From Protostelium mycophagum (taxonomy: Eukaryota > Evosea > Variosea > Protosteliida > Protosteliaceae): DNA of 28,284 nt. Positions 9,378 through 21,033 of the stretch are shown piece after piece (the first letter of the stretch is position 1; each line of letters begins with the position of its first letter). The stretch is taken from NCBI GenBank assembly GCA_002081555.1, contig MZNV01000972.1, positions 1 to 28,284 of the forward strand, given 5' to 3'. The position numbers were made by a program, and so were the translations under genes. Below the pieces are notes generated by a model. It was not told the DNA's origin, did not search any database, and was given only the letters and a program-made list of their open reading frames with translations.

Positions 9378-12061
9378 ATGAAACGCACGCTCTTTACGAT
9401 AACGCTATTATTACTTTGTTCTGCTGTGGCAGGGTGAGGATCATGATAAAGAGGTTATCACTGAAATCATCAGACAGTACAACTTTAAAGGAGTCAACTT
9501 AGGTGGTTGGCTCCTCTTGGAAAACTTCATTGTCCCCAGCTTCTTCACCGACAAGCGCATACCTGATGAATGGACATACTGCAAAATCAACAGGGTCGAG
9601 AACCCCGCCAACATCCAAAAATTAAGAGACCACTGGGTAATTCCAACAAATTCTCTTTGTGTTTCTAAAAATCACATAGGCCAACTTCATAGGCGAAAGT
9701 GACTGGAAGATGTTAAGAGACTCTGGGGCCAACACGGTCCGCCTGCCTATTGGATACTGGGCCTTCGCTACACAAGAGGATTTGGATGCACATCAAGAGC
9801 CTTACATTACTGGTGGACAATGGCCTGCTGTAGTATCCCAGCTTAAGTTCGCCAAACAATACGGGATCTCGATCATCATCGACCTTCATGGTGTTCCAGG
9901 CTCTCAAAATCGTAAGCGGCCACTCCCATGTACTCTCATCTAATAAAACACAGAATTCGACAACTCTGGACACGCTAACGCTGGTATTCTCTGGGGTACC
10001 ACCAACACACCAAGTGGAGACACAATGGCCAGAACCTACGTCTATCTGGAACGTATCGCTCAAGCCATCAAAGCCACCGAAAATGATCCCGCCACTGCTG
10101 GTGAGATCTCGTCCTATGAGATGATTGTGATGACGTCATACAGGAGCCATCATTGGAATCGAGCTGATCAACGAGGCTCTCGCAGCCCAACTTCCCGGTG
10201 GAGCAGACCAACTCAAGAACTACTACTTGCAAGGATACCAGATCGTAAGAAAGTATCTCAGCCCACAGAACTACTACGTGGTCATTGAGACTGGATTCCT
10301 CCACACGGTACATTCCACCTCTATATTTTTATTTTTATACTAACTTGGTTAAGATCTGGCAAGGATTCATGCCTTACCCACAGTACCAGAGTGTCATTTT
10401 AGACATCCACCTCTACCAATGTTTCGACGCAGGTGCCCGACTTTTCGACCGTCTACAACAGTGTAGATACTGATAATATGTAGGACTCAGATCCTTCTCT
10501 TACGAACAGCATCTCTCCCTCGCTTGTGACACTTTTGCCAACGGATTCATCAACATCCAAACACTCCCCACTGTATTGGGAGAGTGGTCCGTGGCGTATA
10601 AGGTACTGTGATGGAAATCTGGATGAGTAATATTGATCTAAAAATAGGTCGATTCCGGGAACGCAGCTGGAGAACCATTCCCAACACCGGACCAGATCAA
10701 TTTTTTGAGACAGTACTCCACCGCACAACAGAGGACAGCTGTCACTAACCCCGCTTATGGATACTTCTACTGGACTCTCAAGACAGAGAACAGCATCTCC
10801 CCCATGTGGGATTACGCACTCGGTCCGTTTTTGAATTTCAAAAGGATCGATTTGGCGGGAAACTGAATTTTCTAGGTGTGGCAAACGGATGGATGACCAA
10901 TGACGATTCCGCGATCCAATCTGGCTGTACAGGGTACTACACCCCGGGTCCCAGAAATGTTCCCCTGACGTACATCACCCCCGCCTCCACCGCCACCACC
11001 CCCTACACCCCCCCTGCCTGGGGTCCTTCCGATGGTGTCGTGGTTGTACCCGGCACTAGTGCAACACCCAGCTCCGTCCTTCCATCTACAACTAAGCCAG
11101 CCAACACCAACCCCGCACCAGATTGTGGTGCCCTTTTTGCCGGCCTGTCTTGCAGGTGCACTTTAACTCTTCGTTCTCATCTCGAAAAATATCAAAATGT
11201 GGAATATAATTATATATAATTAACACCGACAGAACCGCTTCAGAGGACCCCACCCAAGTGGACGCAGGGAAAGTCAACAACGCGAGAAATTGGCTCTGCG
11301 GCACTTACCCTCAATATTGCACAGACATCATCAGCGGAGGACGTTTTGAGACCTGCAACAGCGTGGAGAAGCTTTCTTACGCCATGACACAGTATTACAA
11401 GGTCTACGGTCCCGACCCAAGTCAGTACAAATTTTTATTGGAATGTCACTCATCCATCTAGGCGCTTGCAGCTTCGGAGGTGTCGGCCAAGTGGTCAGCA
11501 GCCCCGCTACAACGTCATCTACAACTGTCAACTCCGGTGCATCTACAACTGCCAACTCCGGTGCGTCTACAACTGCCAACTCCGGTGCATCTACAACTGC
11601 CAACTCCGGTGCATCTACAACTGCAATCAGCGACCCGACTTGCGAGAAGGCCAGCTATTGTGCCCCTACCGCCTGTGCTTGCAACGGTGCATGCTACGGA
11701 CAAGATGAATACTGCTGTCTTAACGGTCAGCTCACCCAGAAGGCATTTTGCCCCTCTACACCTGCCCTCACCACTGCAACACCCGCACCCACCACTGCAA
11801 CACCCACACCCTCTAGGTAAAGTCTCATCATAATATTCGCCACAAATGCGCAGAAGATCTAAAGTTTTATTGTATTCCCTGACACGTGGCAGCTCTTCTG
11901 CTGCGACTTCAGCTGCCCCAGCCACTTCGTCATCTACATCTACATGCCAGAAGGCCAACTATTGTGCCTCTACTCTCTGTGCTTGCAACGGTGCATGCTA
12001 CAGCGAGGATCAATATTGCTGCCCCGACGGCCAGCTCACCCAGAGGGCATTCTGCAGATAA
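9378..12061 (+). CDS. Secreted GH5 exo-beta-1,3-glucanase with X8-like and cysteine-rich carbohydrate-binding modules
   Basis: Hydrolyses beta-1,3-glucan outside the cell. Exons: 9378-9433, 9474-9636, 9680-9911, 9954-10100, 10144-10307, 10354-10432, 10484-10602, 10648-10822, 10876-11155, 11233-11420, 11462-11816, 11893-12061, giving 708 aa. A signal peptide (MKRTLFTITLLLLCSAVAG) is followed directly by the fungal-EXG-like GH5 core: FKGVNLGGWLLLENFI, LPIGYWAF, IDLHGVPGSQN. The acid/base is Glu210 in GIELINEA and the nucleophile Glu314 in LGEWS, about the usual spacing. After a Pro/Thr linker comes an X8-like (CBM43-type) module with WLCGTYPQYC and YAMTQYYK, then a TTANSGAS repeat linker. Two 37-residue modules with eight cysteines follow (CACNGACY..D.YCC..GQLTQ.AFC), resembling CBM52 by memory only. 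Role: digestion of fungal or other glucan walls, or remodelling of its own cyst wall. Confidence 0.93.
11512..11627 (+). repeat. 24-bp coding repeat (TTANSGAS linker)
   Basis: Nearly five tandem copies of TCTACAACTGCCAACTCCGG plus four bases encode the 8-residue unit S-T-T-A-N-S-G-A in the glucanase linker. The first unit has V for A. It is typical of a Ser/Thr-rich, probably O-glycosylated spacer between binding modules. Unit number may vary between strains. Confidence 0.93.
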
Positions 12062-12990
12062 TGAAACAACCAGTAAAATCACCTTATAATCTCAATGGAT
12101 TTCTCGTTTAATTGATTCTTTGACTGCTGTCTACAAATGTGATTTTATTCAATCTTAATGTGCAAATCCTGCATTGAAGACCATGGGCAGCACGCTGAGT
12201 TGGAGTGGACTTGACAGACTCTACGATCGAGTGCCCGCGACCCTACATTGAGGCAGCAAGTCCGACGCATACAACACCAAATGCAGTTAAAACGCTTTTT
12301 ATGATGTCAACATCTCATCCTTTGAATGTACATCAAAAGAACAGCAAGTGATGTGATAGAAACGTTAACAGACATTGAAGACACCCTTTGGTCAAATGAC
12401 ACAGAAAAACCGGACTAGCACTGCCATGGTTACTTGTGGGTAAACACTGTTCCGGAAAATCGAGTTGGTTTCTTATACTGACATCTATTTTTAAAACAGG
12501 AGCCCTAAAGGTGTTCGTCTCATTGTAGTTGGTATGAAAGAAGAGAGCTCTTGGTGGCCAATATGCTGCCCTCAGATTGTGAGTTTTCTGCATTTTGGTG
12601 TGGCTTGATTTACAATTGTGAGCAAAAACCTGAAAGTCAAAACCAAGTCTGTGGACCAGAAGTACAAAATGACAAAGTCCAACACCCAAGTCTTCTTCAG
12701 AAATACCCCAACACGTGATTTGAGTTCTCAAACATGAATCACAAAAGTATTGTCGTTCATTGTTGCATTTGTCACTGTTATAATCAGCCCCAAAATGCCT
12801 GCAAGATTGCTGATCAAGTTGCACGTGAAGTGTATAGACAACCTCAAACCATTCTGTCTTCCTTCAGGGTAAACTTCCCTTGTGGTGCTCAATTGGGTGA
12901 GGAATAAATTCCTGAAAATCCTGAAAATTATAAACATTTTTGTCGAATTGTAGATTGTTGGACCTGAAATCACGCCTCATTGTTGTTGCG
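12062..12990. other. Long intergenic region, no convincing gene
   Basis: It separates two plus-strand genes. A 163-codon open frame on the minus strand (12333-12824) is rich in Cys, His and Phe, has no domain and no supporting splice pattern, and I do not accept it. The last ~100 bases should hold the NDUFV2 promoter. Confidence 0.5.
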
Positions 12991-13953
<963 letters not shown>

Positions 13954-14409
13954 TCGAACTATCGAAATGAACTAATTACAATCATGATGTTTGATGTATT
14001 TTATTGAGACAGATACAATTTTTCTTTCCTGCCTCAGAACCAGCAGTGCTTCTTTGGCTTCAAAATTTGTTTCAATGATCTTTCTGCGATGACACTAACA
14101 TGGCGAATGAGATCATCTCGACGGGTGTCTTTTAAATCCCAAATCGATGACCGCACTGCTGTTTATTTCCAAAAGAAATCAGTTACAAAAACACATATTT
14201 TTTCTGACTTGATTGATTTGTAAAACACTTCTCCATTTATGGTCATTGATCAAGTCATGTCATGCTGGATCTGCTGTCTGTAACACATCACTGTCGCTGT
14301 TGTGGCTTGAGGCTGCTTTCGCAGGCTTAAAAGGAATACTGCTAAATTTTCAACTTGAGTTGGGCGTTCTCAGACAACGAAAGAGCACCAACATTTGGAC
14401 GATTTTATT
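13954..14409. other. Convergent 3' intergenic region
   Basis: This 456-bp stretch between the stop codons of two convergent genes has only short open frames with no recognisable content. It should contain both 3' untranslated regions. Confidence 0.6.
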
Positions 14410-15520
14410 TTAGATCTTCACCAAAAGACTGACGCGCACCGAGAAGGTGGGTGACTTGATGTCTGAACTGTCGAGTTGTTCTCCCATCCACGTCCTCTTT
14501 ATTTCAAATCCTGCGGTCTTTACAGACTCTAAAAAGGTGGGGACGGCAGCTCTCTCTGCTCCATAGGCAATGTACACTTTCCCACCTTGATGACGTCACT
14601 TGGGCAGTTTATAAAAACAAATAAATGATTAATTATTGGTTAATAATTTAATTATTTAGTCAATAATCATTTTTAAATGACAACCAAAAATTCCAACCTA
14701 CAACATGTATTTAATCAAAATTTGTAGCGAGAGAAAAACAAATATCCCACCTTTTTGTGATATAGAGGACAAGGTTGAGATGAGCGGAGGCAGATCCTCA
14801 AAATCATATGTCAAATCGGCACCGATGATCACCCCAAATCTTTTGTTCAAGGATGCTTCTGGACCCCAGAAGAGCTCGCAGATGTCAACGCGTGATGAGA
14901 GGCCGGGGTGGTAGTCAATGTTTTGTCGAAGATTGTGACGGAGCAGGGGCAGGAGGGTAAGTTTATCCGTCAGTGTTATGTTTGCACCTTGCTATTTCTT
15001 ATCAGTGATGAAAACATCGCTCAATTGATCATAGCATGAAATGTTCATTGAAATTTTGTCACGAAAAAAGATGAATGAACAATTTTTGAGGATCGTGATC
15101 ATACCGCAGCAGCAAAGAGGCCTGTGAGACCGGTTCCACTCCCGAGCTCCAATACATTTTCTCCCTTATGCCATTCCTGTCCTAAAGATTCCAGTAATCT
15201 GCTTCTCATCACCAGTTGTAGCATTATAATAGATCACCTTGCTAAGACAACTGCACCATCCCAAACTCTTGTTCCGAGTTCACCAACGCCCTGGTCAAGG
15301 TGAATCGAAAGTTGTCATAAACGAGCATTACTTTATAATTCTGTGCAACAGAGATGGATCGTGAGGGATCATTCTTAAACTGAAGGGTGAAGGATGGTGG
15401 TATCGAAACGGACCACTGAGAGTGCGTGCTGGAGTCCACCTAAACAACTTCAATCTATGTTTTTGAGTGCATCTTTACCTGTAGTTCTCCAAAGAGATCA
15501 TCTTGTGTGTTTGATGTCAT
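14410..15520 (-). CDS. METTL21-type protein-lysine methyltransferase
   Basis: SAM-dependent seven-beta-strand enzyme, family 16, which methylates lysines on chaperones or elongation factors. Minus-strand exons: 15520-15479, 15439-15332, 15290-15238, 15198-15105, 14991-14751, 14585-14410, giving 237 aa, the usual size. Seen in the protein: GTRVWDGAVVLAR before motif I, SAM motif I VLELGSGTG at 83-91, TLTD near 105-108 at the end of strand 2, and the family DxxY motif as DLTY at 158-161. The C-terminal strands are VYIAYGAE and FSVRVSLLVKI. The start MTSNTQDDLFG is the only ATG giving an in-frame first exon. I cannot say which METTL21 subtype or substrate. The intron before the last exon carries TGACGTCA just upstream of its acceptor. 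Confidence 0.9.
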
Positions 15521-15646
15521 TGAAAAAAATCACCACAGATCGGCAATTGAGATTTCTGAGTTACCAACAACCCGACCAAACAACCAACAGCAGCATTCTA
15601 TTTGCTGCTGTGGAGAGGGAGGTAAAGGTATGGAGGGAAATGGGGC

Positions 15647-16482
15647 TTAGAAGGTGTGGAGACTACTTTTATCAACAAGTCCGATCTGAGGCTTTCGGGT
15701 CAGTTCATCAATAAAAAGAGGGGTTAATTTGTGGCAGTTTTCCTTGAAACTGGAGTTGGTCAGCTGGTATAGAAACGGTAAGCATCTAAGACAATCATCT
15801 GGACCGAGATTAATAAAGACTGAGCCACCAATGCGATTGTAAGGCAGAAGAAAGTACACCTCAGGTTTTTCACCGAAAAGGTGCAGGTGTCATGTTGTTT
15901 ATTAAAGTAGGTTATAACAATCCAATCACTCCCGCATTCGTTGTGTATACGAGATTGGTCAAAGATACAGAGTAGTTGATAGGGAATGATAAACATTGGT
16001 TCTGATCGAATGTGATGTTATAAAATGACATGGTAGCGCCAAATGGTACCTGTGCATTTTAACTTTCAGCTCAATTTGTAGTTTGCAGCTCACCGTGATG
16101 ATGCTGTTATTAGCACTATTTTGAGTGATGTGTGCTGACATGATTATCATGGTGCCTGCTCTCTGCAATATGACTGATTCGTTTTGTGATGTAGAGCTGG
16201 CGCTGCCTGTTATTATGCCACCACTCAGCATCATCTCTCCTTCTGTGTATATGCTGGCGGTGTTATTCCACATTCTTGTGTTTGTTATTGTCACATAATG
16301 ACCTGATAGAACGTTGATCACACCTGACAACATCAATATCTCATATTCTATCATTATGTGACATGTGGTAGTACATCAAGTTTGATCATTTGTGGAATAT
16401 GTGTGTTACCTCCATGAGATGAATATCCATTTGATATGACGGTATCAGATATCGATACAGAAGCTGTCACATTCGGTTGCAA
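15647..16482 (-). CDS. Beta-helix-like extracellular protein, 5' end missing or unrecognised
   Basis: Minus-strand exons that join in frame: 16482-16410, 16347-16094, 16049-15951, 15859-15647 (stop at 15649-15647). The text is rich in Ser, Thr, Asn, Ile and Val with short repeating strands (SGVINVLSGHYVTITNTRMW, SGGIITGSAS, IMSAHITQNSANNSIITV), like right-handed parallel beta-helix (pectin-lyase fold) surface proteins. Cysteines and many N-x-S/T sites suggest secretion. No signal peptide or start codon can be found before the aldo-keto reductase promoter ~200 bp upstream, so either the first exon is cryptic or this is the 3' remnant of a larger gene. It stops 127 bp before the methyltransferase start, same strand. 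Confidence 0.55.
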
Positions 16483-16695
16483 CTGTTATCAAGCACAATT
16501 ATCCAGATGTGTCTCTAATTTACAAACTGATCACAGGAAGCAAGCATTCTGTATGTGTTGAGCTGTAGATGAATACAACATAATCCCCTCTTTTTATATG
16601 GTGGAACGGGTGACGCATCATGGCGTGAAGTCATTTGACAGGAAATTTCGAACAGCACCGCGTTGTTCAAAATCAATCACAACAACGACAACACA

Positions 16696-18216
16696 ATGAC
16701 TACCAAAGACACAGTTCGCTTCGGAGGTGCAGGTCTCAGAATCTCGCCGTTCATTTTGGGGTTGATGTCTTACGGCACTTCAAAATGGCAGCCGTGGGTT
16801 TTGGATGAAGAAGAGTCTCTGTCACTGATGAAGAGTGCTTACGATGCTGGCATCTTCACCTGGGACACAGCAAATACCTACTCTAACGGTGAATCAGAGA
16901 GGCTGGTGGCAAAGGCGATAAAAAGATTCCAGATACCAAGAGATAGATTGGTGATCCTGACTAAATGTTACTTTGCTGTCGCAGATGATAACGCAAAGAC
17001 GATGGGACTGTCTACTGATAAACTGAGGGAGCAATATGGACAACAATATGTGAATCGAAGTGGTGAGGACGCTTCGATCACTCCAAGTGGAAAACTGAAC
17101 CTCTTAGGTTTGTCTAGAAAGCACATCATGGACGCTGTGGATGCTTCCCTCAGACGATTGGAGACAGATTACATAGATGTGTTACAGATCCATCGCTTGG
17201 ACAAGGAAACCAATTTCGAAGAGATAATGGAGGCATTGCATGATGTCGTCAAGAGTGGGAAGGTGAATGTCCAACAGAAGCTGAAGAAGATCAATTTATT
17301 TTTTTGTGCACGCTTTTGGCATATTTCATGAAGCTGCAGTAGAACCAAGATTGAAAGTGTATTTTTGGTTTGTGCTTGTTGTGTCTTTCCTACATGTTTT
17401 AAGTTTCGAAGCTGCAAGTACGAAGCCTCCGATTTACATTGTATAAATTGGGCGATCTTAACAGTTCCACAACTCACGGTTGCATACCGTGAATTTCACA
17501 TTCATTAACCGCATTTGGGAAATAAAAAACTAAACAAATTGGATGCTGATCAGACAACAGGTACGATACATCGGAGCTTCCTCCATGCACTGCTGGGAAT
17601 TCATGTCTTTGAACCACATCGCTGACAAACGTGGCTGGACCAAATTCGTCTCCATGCAAAATTTCCACAATCTATTGTACCGCGAGGTGACCGTTTCATT
17701 CACCATAAAATAATCTCTAAGAGAAATGCAGGAAGAACGTGAAATGATCAAATATTGCAAATTCAGTAATATCGCCGTGATACCGTGGTCTCCTCTTGGC
17801 AGAGGGATGTTGACCAGACCTTTCTCCCAGAACAAAGCATCCGTCAGAGCCGGTTCCGACGCGGGTGTCAATTATGTTATGGAAGACAACTCGGAGCAGG
17901 TGTTGATTCTGTGCATCACTCACCAGATTTAAAAAAATGTGACGGAATTGTAGATCATCAATGCGGTGGAGAATGTTGCAAAGAGAAAAGGTGCCTCTAT
18001 GGCTCAGGTCGCATTGGCTTGGAGCAGATTGAAGGTGAATGATCTCCTTTGTCTGAATACCTGACATTTTGACAGGTGACATCACCCATCATTGGTGTAA
18101 ACAAACCAGAGAGACTGACGGAGGCTATTGAGTCACTCAAAATACAACTTTCAGAGGATGATGTGAAGGAACTGGAAGCACCCTACAAACCAAGACCTGT
18201 TGCTGGATATGCTTGA
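16696..18216 (+). CDS. Aldo-keto reductase (YakC/AKR13-like)
   Basis: NADPH-dependent oxidoreductase of the (beta/alpha)8 aldo-keto reductase superfamily, presumably cytosolic. Exons: 16696-17262, 17561-17695, 17732-17899, 17954-18034, 18076-18216, giving 363 aa. The catalytic tetrad is visible: Asp57 and Tyr62 in WDTANTYSNGESE, Lys90 in LVILTK, His166 in LQIHRLD. Further family marks are VRYIGASSM, NLLYRE, VIPWSPLGRGMLTRP and the cofactor-site strand TSPIIGVNK. Substrate cannot be told from sequence. Close relatives reduce aryl or alkyl aldehydes. Intron 1 (298 nt) is several times longer than the others. The start is the only ATG ahead of the conserved N-terminal strand. TTTTTATATGG about 100 bp upstream may be a TATA element. 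Confidence 0.94.
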
Positions 18217-18299
18217 TAAACTAGATCCTCTTGATTCAACTTGAACGTGATTTGTAGAAAAATTCAACCACAAAGTCATCAGACAACAGAGTAAATCTT

Positions 18300-18480
18300 C
18301 TAAGGTTTAGTTCTGCCATCCTGCTGTAACATCCTGACTATCTCTGTGTGTCCTTGTGATAATGCCATCCTCATTGCATAGTTGTCATCATCTGATGGAT
18401 CCACTCTGCTATCCTGAAGCAACATCCTCACTACTTCTGTATCCCCCCACTGTGATGCCTTTTTTAATGCAAAGTTGATA
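18300..18480 (-). pseudogene. Frameshifted tail of the F-box/ankyrin gene
   Basis: Directly past the stop codon at 18481 another frame encodes good ankyrin text: NFALKKASQWGDTEV, VRMLLQDSRVDPSDDDNYAM, GHTEIVRML, ending at TAG (18302-18300). No GT donor lies between the two segments, so splicing does not join them. A one- or two-base indel near 18480-18495 does. This is either a natural truncating mutation or an assembly error. Confidence 0.75.
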
Positions 18481-19540
18481 TTATATCAATGGTGTATCTA
18501 TATTCTGCAACAGCATCCTGACTATCTCTATGTGTCCTTTCTCTGATGCCAGCCTCATTGCCAAGTTGAAATTATCTCTTTCCATTCTGTAATCCTGCAA
18601 CAACATCCTCACTATCTCTGTATGCCCATTCTTTGATGCCATCTTAATTGCCATATTGTCATCATCTGTTGGATCTACTCGGCTATCATGTAACAACATT
18701 CTCACTGTATCTGTGTGTCCACAATAAGATGCCATCCTTATCGCATAGTTTTTGTCAAACCTAGGATCCACATCATGCTGTAGCAGCAAAGAGACAAACT
18801 CTGTGTGTATTACATGGTAATGCTGAGGTCTCAGAAATGACCTGTCCACTGTTTCTCTTCAACAAAGCAGTGATACACATCACACATACCGATGTCTCTC
18901 CACTTCTTGCACACTCTTCTCGTCTTCACATATTCTTGTCCCTCCTGCTGTAGATCGACGGATCCATCTGCGTTTCTATCTGTGCTGTGTATGACCATTC
19001 TCAGTATCTCCACCGTCGTGTCATGACTTGACAATATCCCATTCTCCATTCTATGTCTCATCCTCTTCTCTCCCCTCTCTTCATCATCCTCAAAAAGCCC
19101 TCTCTTGTTTCTAAAAGAGATAAATGTTACTGTGAGCCAAAAAGTCTTTATTTCACAAAATAATAACTGAGACGAGATTTCTTTTGAGGCATTTTGACTA
19201 TGTAAAAAATGCAAGAGAGTACGAATCGAAAGATAAGAGTGTATACCTCTCTGCGACCATCTCAACACTTGTAGGTTCTTTCTCATATGTTTGGGTGTCA
19301 GCCGTCAATACAGGATAGCTCTCTTCTTTAACTTCACCAGAGCCAGAAATGAGCTGAACAGATCAACATCTTATCCTCTTAAAATATAAAGACAGAAGAA
19401 ATAAATGATCATCACTTGTGCTGGTGCATCTTCCACGGGCAAATGAGAGACCTCTTCGGACCTGACCAGAGATTCTGTTTCTTCACTCGTGTGCGACTGA
19501 AGTATTTAGAAATCAACAAAGACCAATATACTTTTACCAT
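18481..19540 (-). CDS. F-box-like / ankyrin-repeat protein
   Basis: Probable substrate adaptor of an SCF-type ubiquitin ligase, inferred from the domain pair. Minus-strand exons: 19540-19538 (the ATG alone), 19496-19416, 19353-19247, 19110-18842, 18800-18481, giving 259 aa. Order: an acidic N-terminus of ~70 residues, a basic patch (GEKRMRHRM), then an F-box-like stretch VEILRMVIHS...YVKTRRVCKKWRDI. A 41-nt intron joins TGGACAG to AGTTTG. After it come three ankyrin units of ~30 residues (FVSLLLQHDVDP, VRMLLHDSRVDP, VRMLLQDYRMER), each with GHT/GHI-E/D-I/T. The fourth unit is cut by a frameshift. A decayed relative lies at 972-1220, so this is a dispersed family. The single-codon first exon is inferred from phase and lack of any other ATG. 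Confidence 0.78.
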
Positions 19541-19581
19541 CTTGGTGTTGTGATCTGATCTGCTGAGGAATGCGGTTTTTT

Positions 19582-19595
19582 CGGAGTTTGACCGG
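19582..19595 (+). promoter_or_regulatory. Shared 14-bp upstream motif, copy 1
   Basis: CGGAGTTTGACCGG lies 42 bp upstream of the F-box/ankyrin start codon, and its exact reverse complement lies 124 bp upstream of the LRR/coiled-coil start codon. The internal CGG...CCG halves resemble a dimeric binding site. A regulatory role is inferred. Confidence 0.4.
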
Positions 19596-19803
19596 TTGTA
19601 AATTTTCAATTTACGTAACGCTTTTGTCGATCACAGCCATCAAGTCTTAAGTCTTGTTTTGATGGGGACTCCCTTGCACAGACGTGATTCTAAAGATAAA
19701 GTATCCGTGAGTCTCTGCTCTTCAAACTACCAAAAAACATGCAGAAGATCAATGCACAGCGGGAGTGCACTCCCACGACCATCACATGCATGTTTCGATC
19801 TCT

Positions 19804-21033
19804 TTATTGGTGGTATATACTATTGTAGTTTCCTTGCAGCTGTAAAATGCTGCTCTCAAGACGTCTCAGTGACTCAACTTGTTCTCTCATGTTTTGCTCC
19901 GTTCGTTGTTGATTCTGTCTGATGGCTTGTATCTGAAACACATCAGAAGAAGATCGGTGGCCACCGCGCACTATACACACCTCTAATTGTTGGCGGTCTC
20001 TATCTGCCATCTTGTTTTGCAGCCATGCTTCTCTTTCTTTTGTGGCTTCTACTAACATGTTCATCTGTGCATTCATCTCAAGTATGTTCTTCTGATCTTC
20101 TGAGATCTATTACACGTCAATGACATTCGAGAGTAATCATGTCACCTGTTGATCCATGTTCTGTACAATGTGCTCGAGCTCTACGATCCTCTGTGCCTCT
20201 CGTAATGAACAATTATTCCATTCTTCGAGTTGCCTGTTGGCCTCGTTTATATTTATTTTGTACAAGTTTATCTCCGCCTCTGAAAAATTAGAAAAGACTT
20301 TCATCATGTTTAGCACACCATAAAGTCTTACCTCTTACGACTCTGCTTCTTGGTGTGTACATGTCTGGTCCTCTTGGGACACAACACCTGTTTGCTCGGC
20401 ATCGATCCTCTATCTTATGTGAAACCCTCGGATCTCTTATGTCATTCACTGCGAAAATGTGAGCGTAAATTCGGCAGACCATTGGACTCACAGCTGAGAT
20501 CGATCTTGTGAATCGAATTATTGCGTGTCAGCGCTTCTGCAAGAGCTTTCGCACCTTCGTCTGTGATGTTATTCACTGCGTAATATGAGATCATGTCATC
20601 ACAGCAATACGCACTGATTAGTGATACCGAACGAATTGAATTATTGTGCTGAAGAGCATCTGCCAGAGATTTGGTTCCTTCATCTCCAATGTTATTTCGA
20701 TCCAAAAAAATGTTTGTGACTGATGAATTCAGCTTGAGAGCTTCTGATAATGCCTGCATTCCTATTTCAGTGATACCAGTGTCTGTGTCGTGTGAGGTTG
20801 CTATCGGCTAGGTACCTGATGATTACCTTCTAAATTAAGGGAGGTGACAGAGGAGTGTCCTCTTAGACTCAGAGCGATGTCTTCTGCTGCCATATCGCCA
20901 ATACACATGCCTACTACGTCAGTTTGTGAGATGCTTTTCATTGCTCACCAGCCAGGTTCAAGACAGAAAAGTTAGAAGGGTTGCTTCTGAAATGATTCAC
21001 ATCGAAGCACTCTCCCAGCATCACGTCCATCAT
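19804..21033 (-). CDS. Leucine-rich-repeat protein with coiled-coil C-terminus
   Basis: Minus-strand exons: 21033-20949, 20913-20827, 20782-20615, 20575-20492, 20448-20332, 20279-20146, 20106-19981, 19932-19804, giving 309 aa with all junctions in frame. The N-terminal half has ribonuclease-inhibitor-type LRRs of ~28 residues: LSLRGHSSVTSLNLEG, ALSEALKLNSSVTNIFLD, DEGTKSLADALQHNNSIRSV, DEGAKALAEALTRNNSIHKI. A linker with RCRANRCC leads to a ~140-residue Glu/Gln/Arg-rich coiled coil (EEWNNCSLREAQRIVELEH, EQVESLRRLESSILQLQ). LRRs of this type bind proteins, and the coiled coil suggests a dimer or scaffold. No enzymatic or NACHT domain is seen. The start is the first ATG in frame (ATGATGGACGTGATG). 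A TTTTCCAG acceptor just upstream hints that a further 5' exon may exist. Confidence 0.78.

Noticed and set aside
11331-11603. Minus-strand frame with repeated VVDAPEL units
   Set aside because: It is the antisense of the 24-bp TTANSGAS coding repeat in the glucanase exon.
12333-12824. 163-codon minus-strand frame in the glucanase-NDUFV2 gap
   Set aside because: No domain, odd Cys/His/Phe composition, no splice context and no conserved motif.
16663-16695. Eleven-residue N-terminal extension of the aldo-keto reductase
   Set aside because: It would need a TTG start. The first ATG at 16696 lies directly before the conserved core.
18481-18849. Ankyrin frame beginning MDRSFLRPQ as a separate gene
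   Set aside because: Its first codons belong to a 41-nt intron. Removing it joins the F-box-like exon to the ankyrin repeats in phase.
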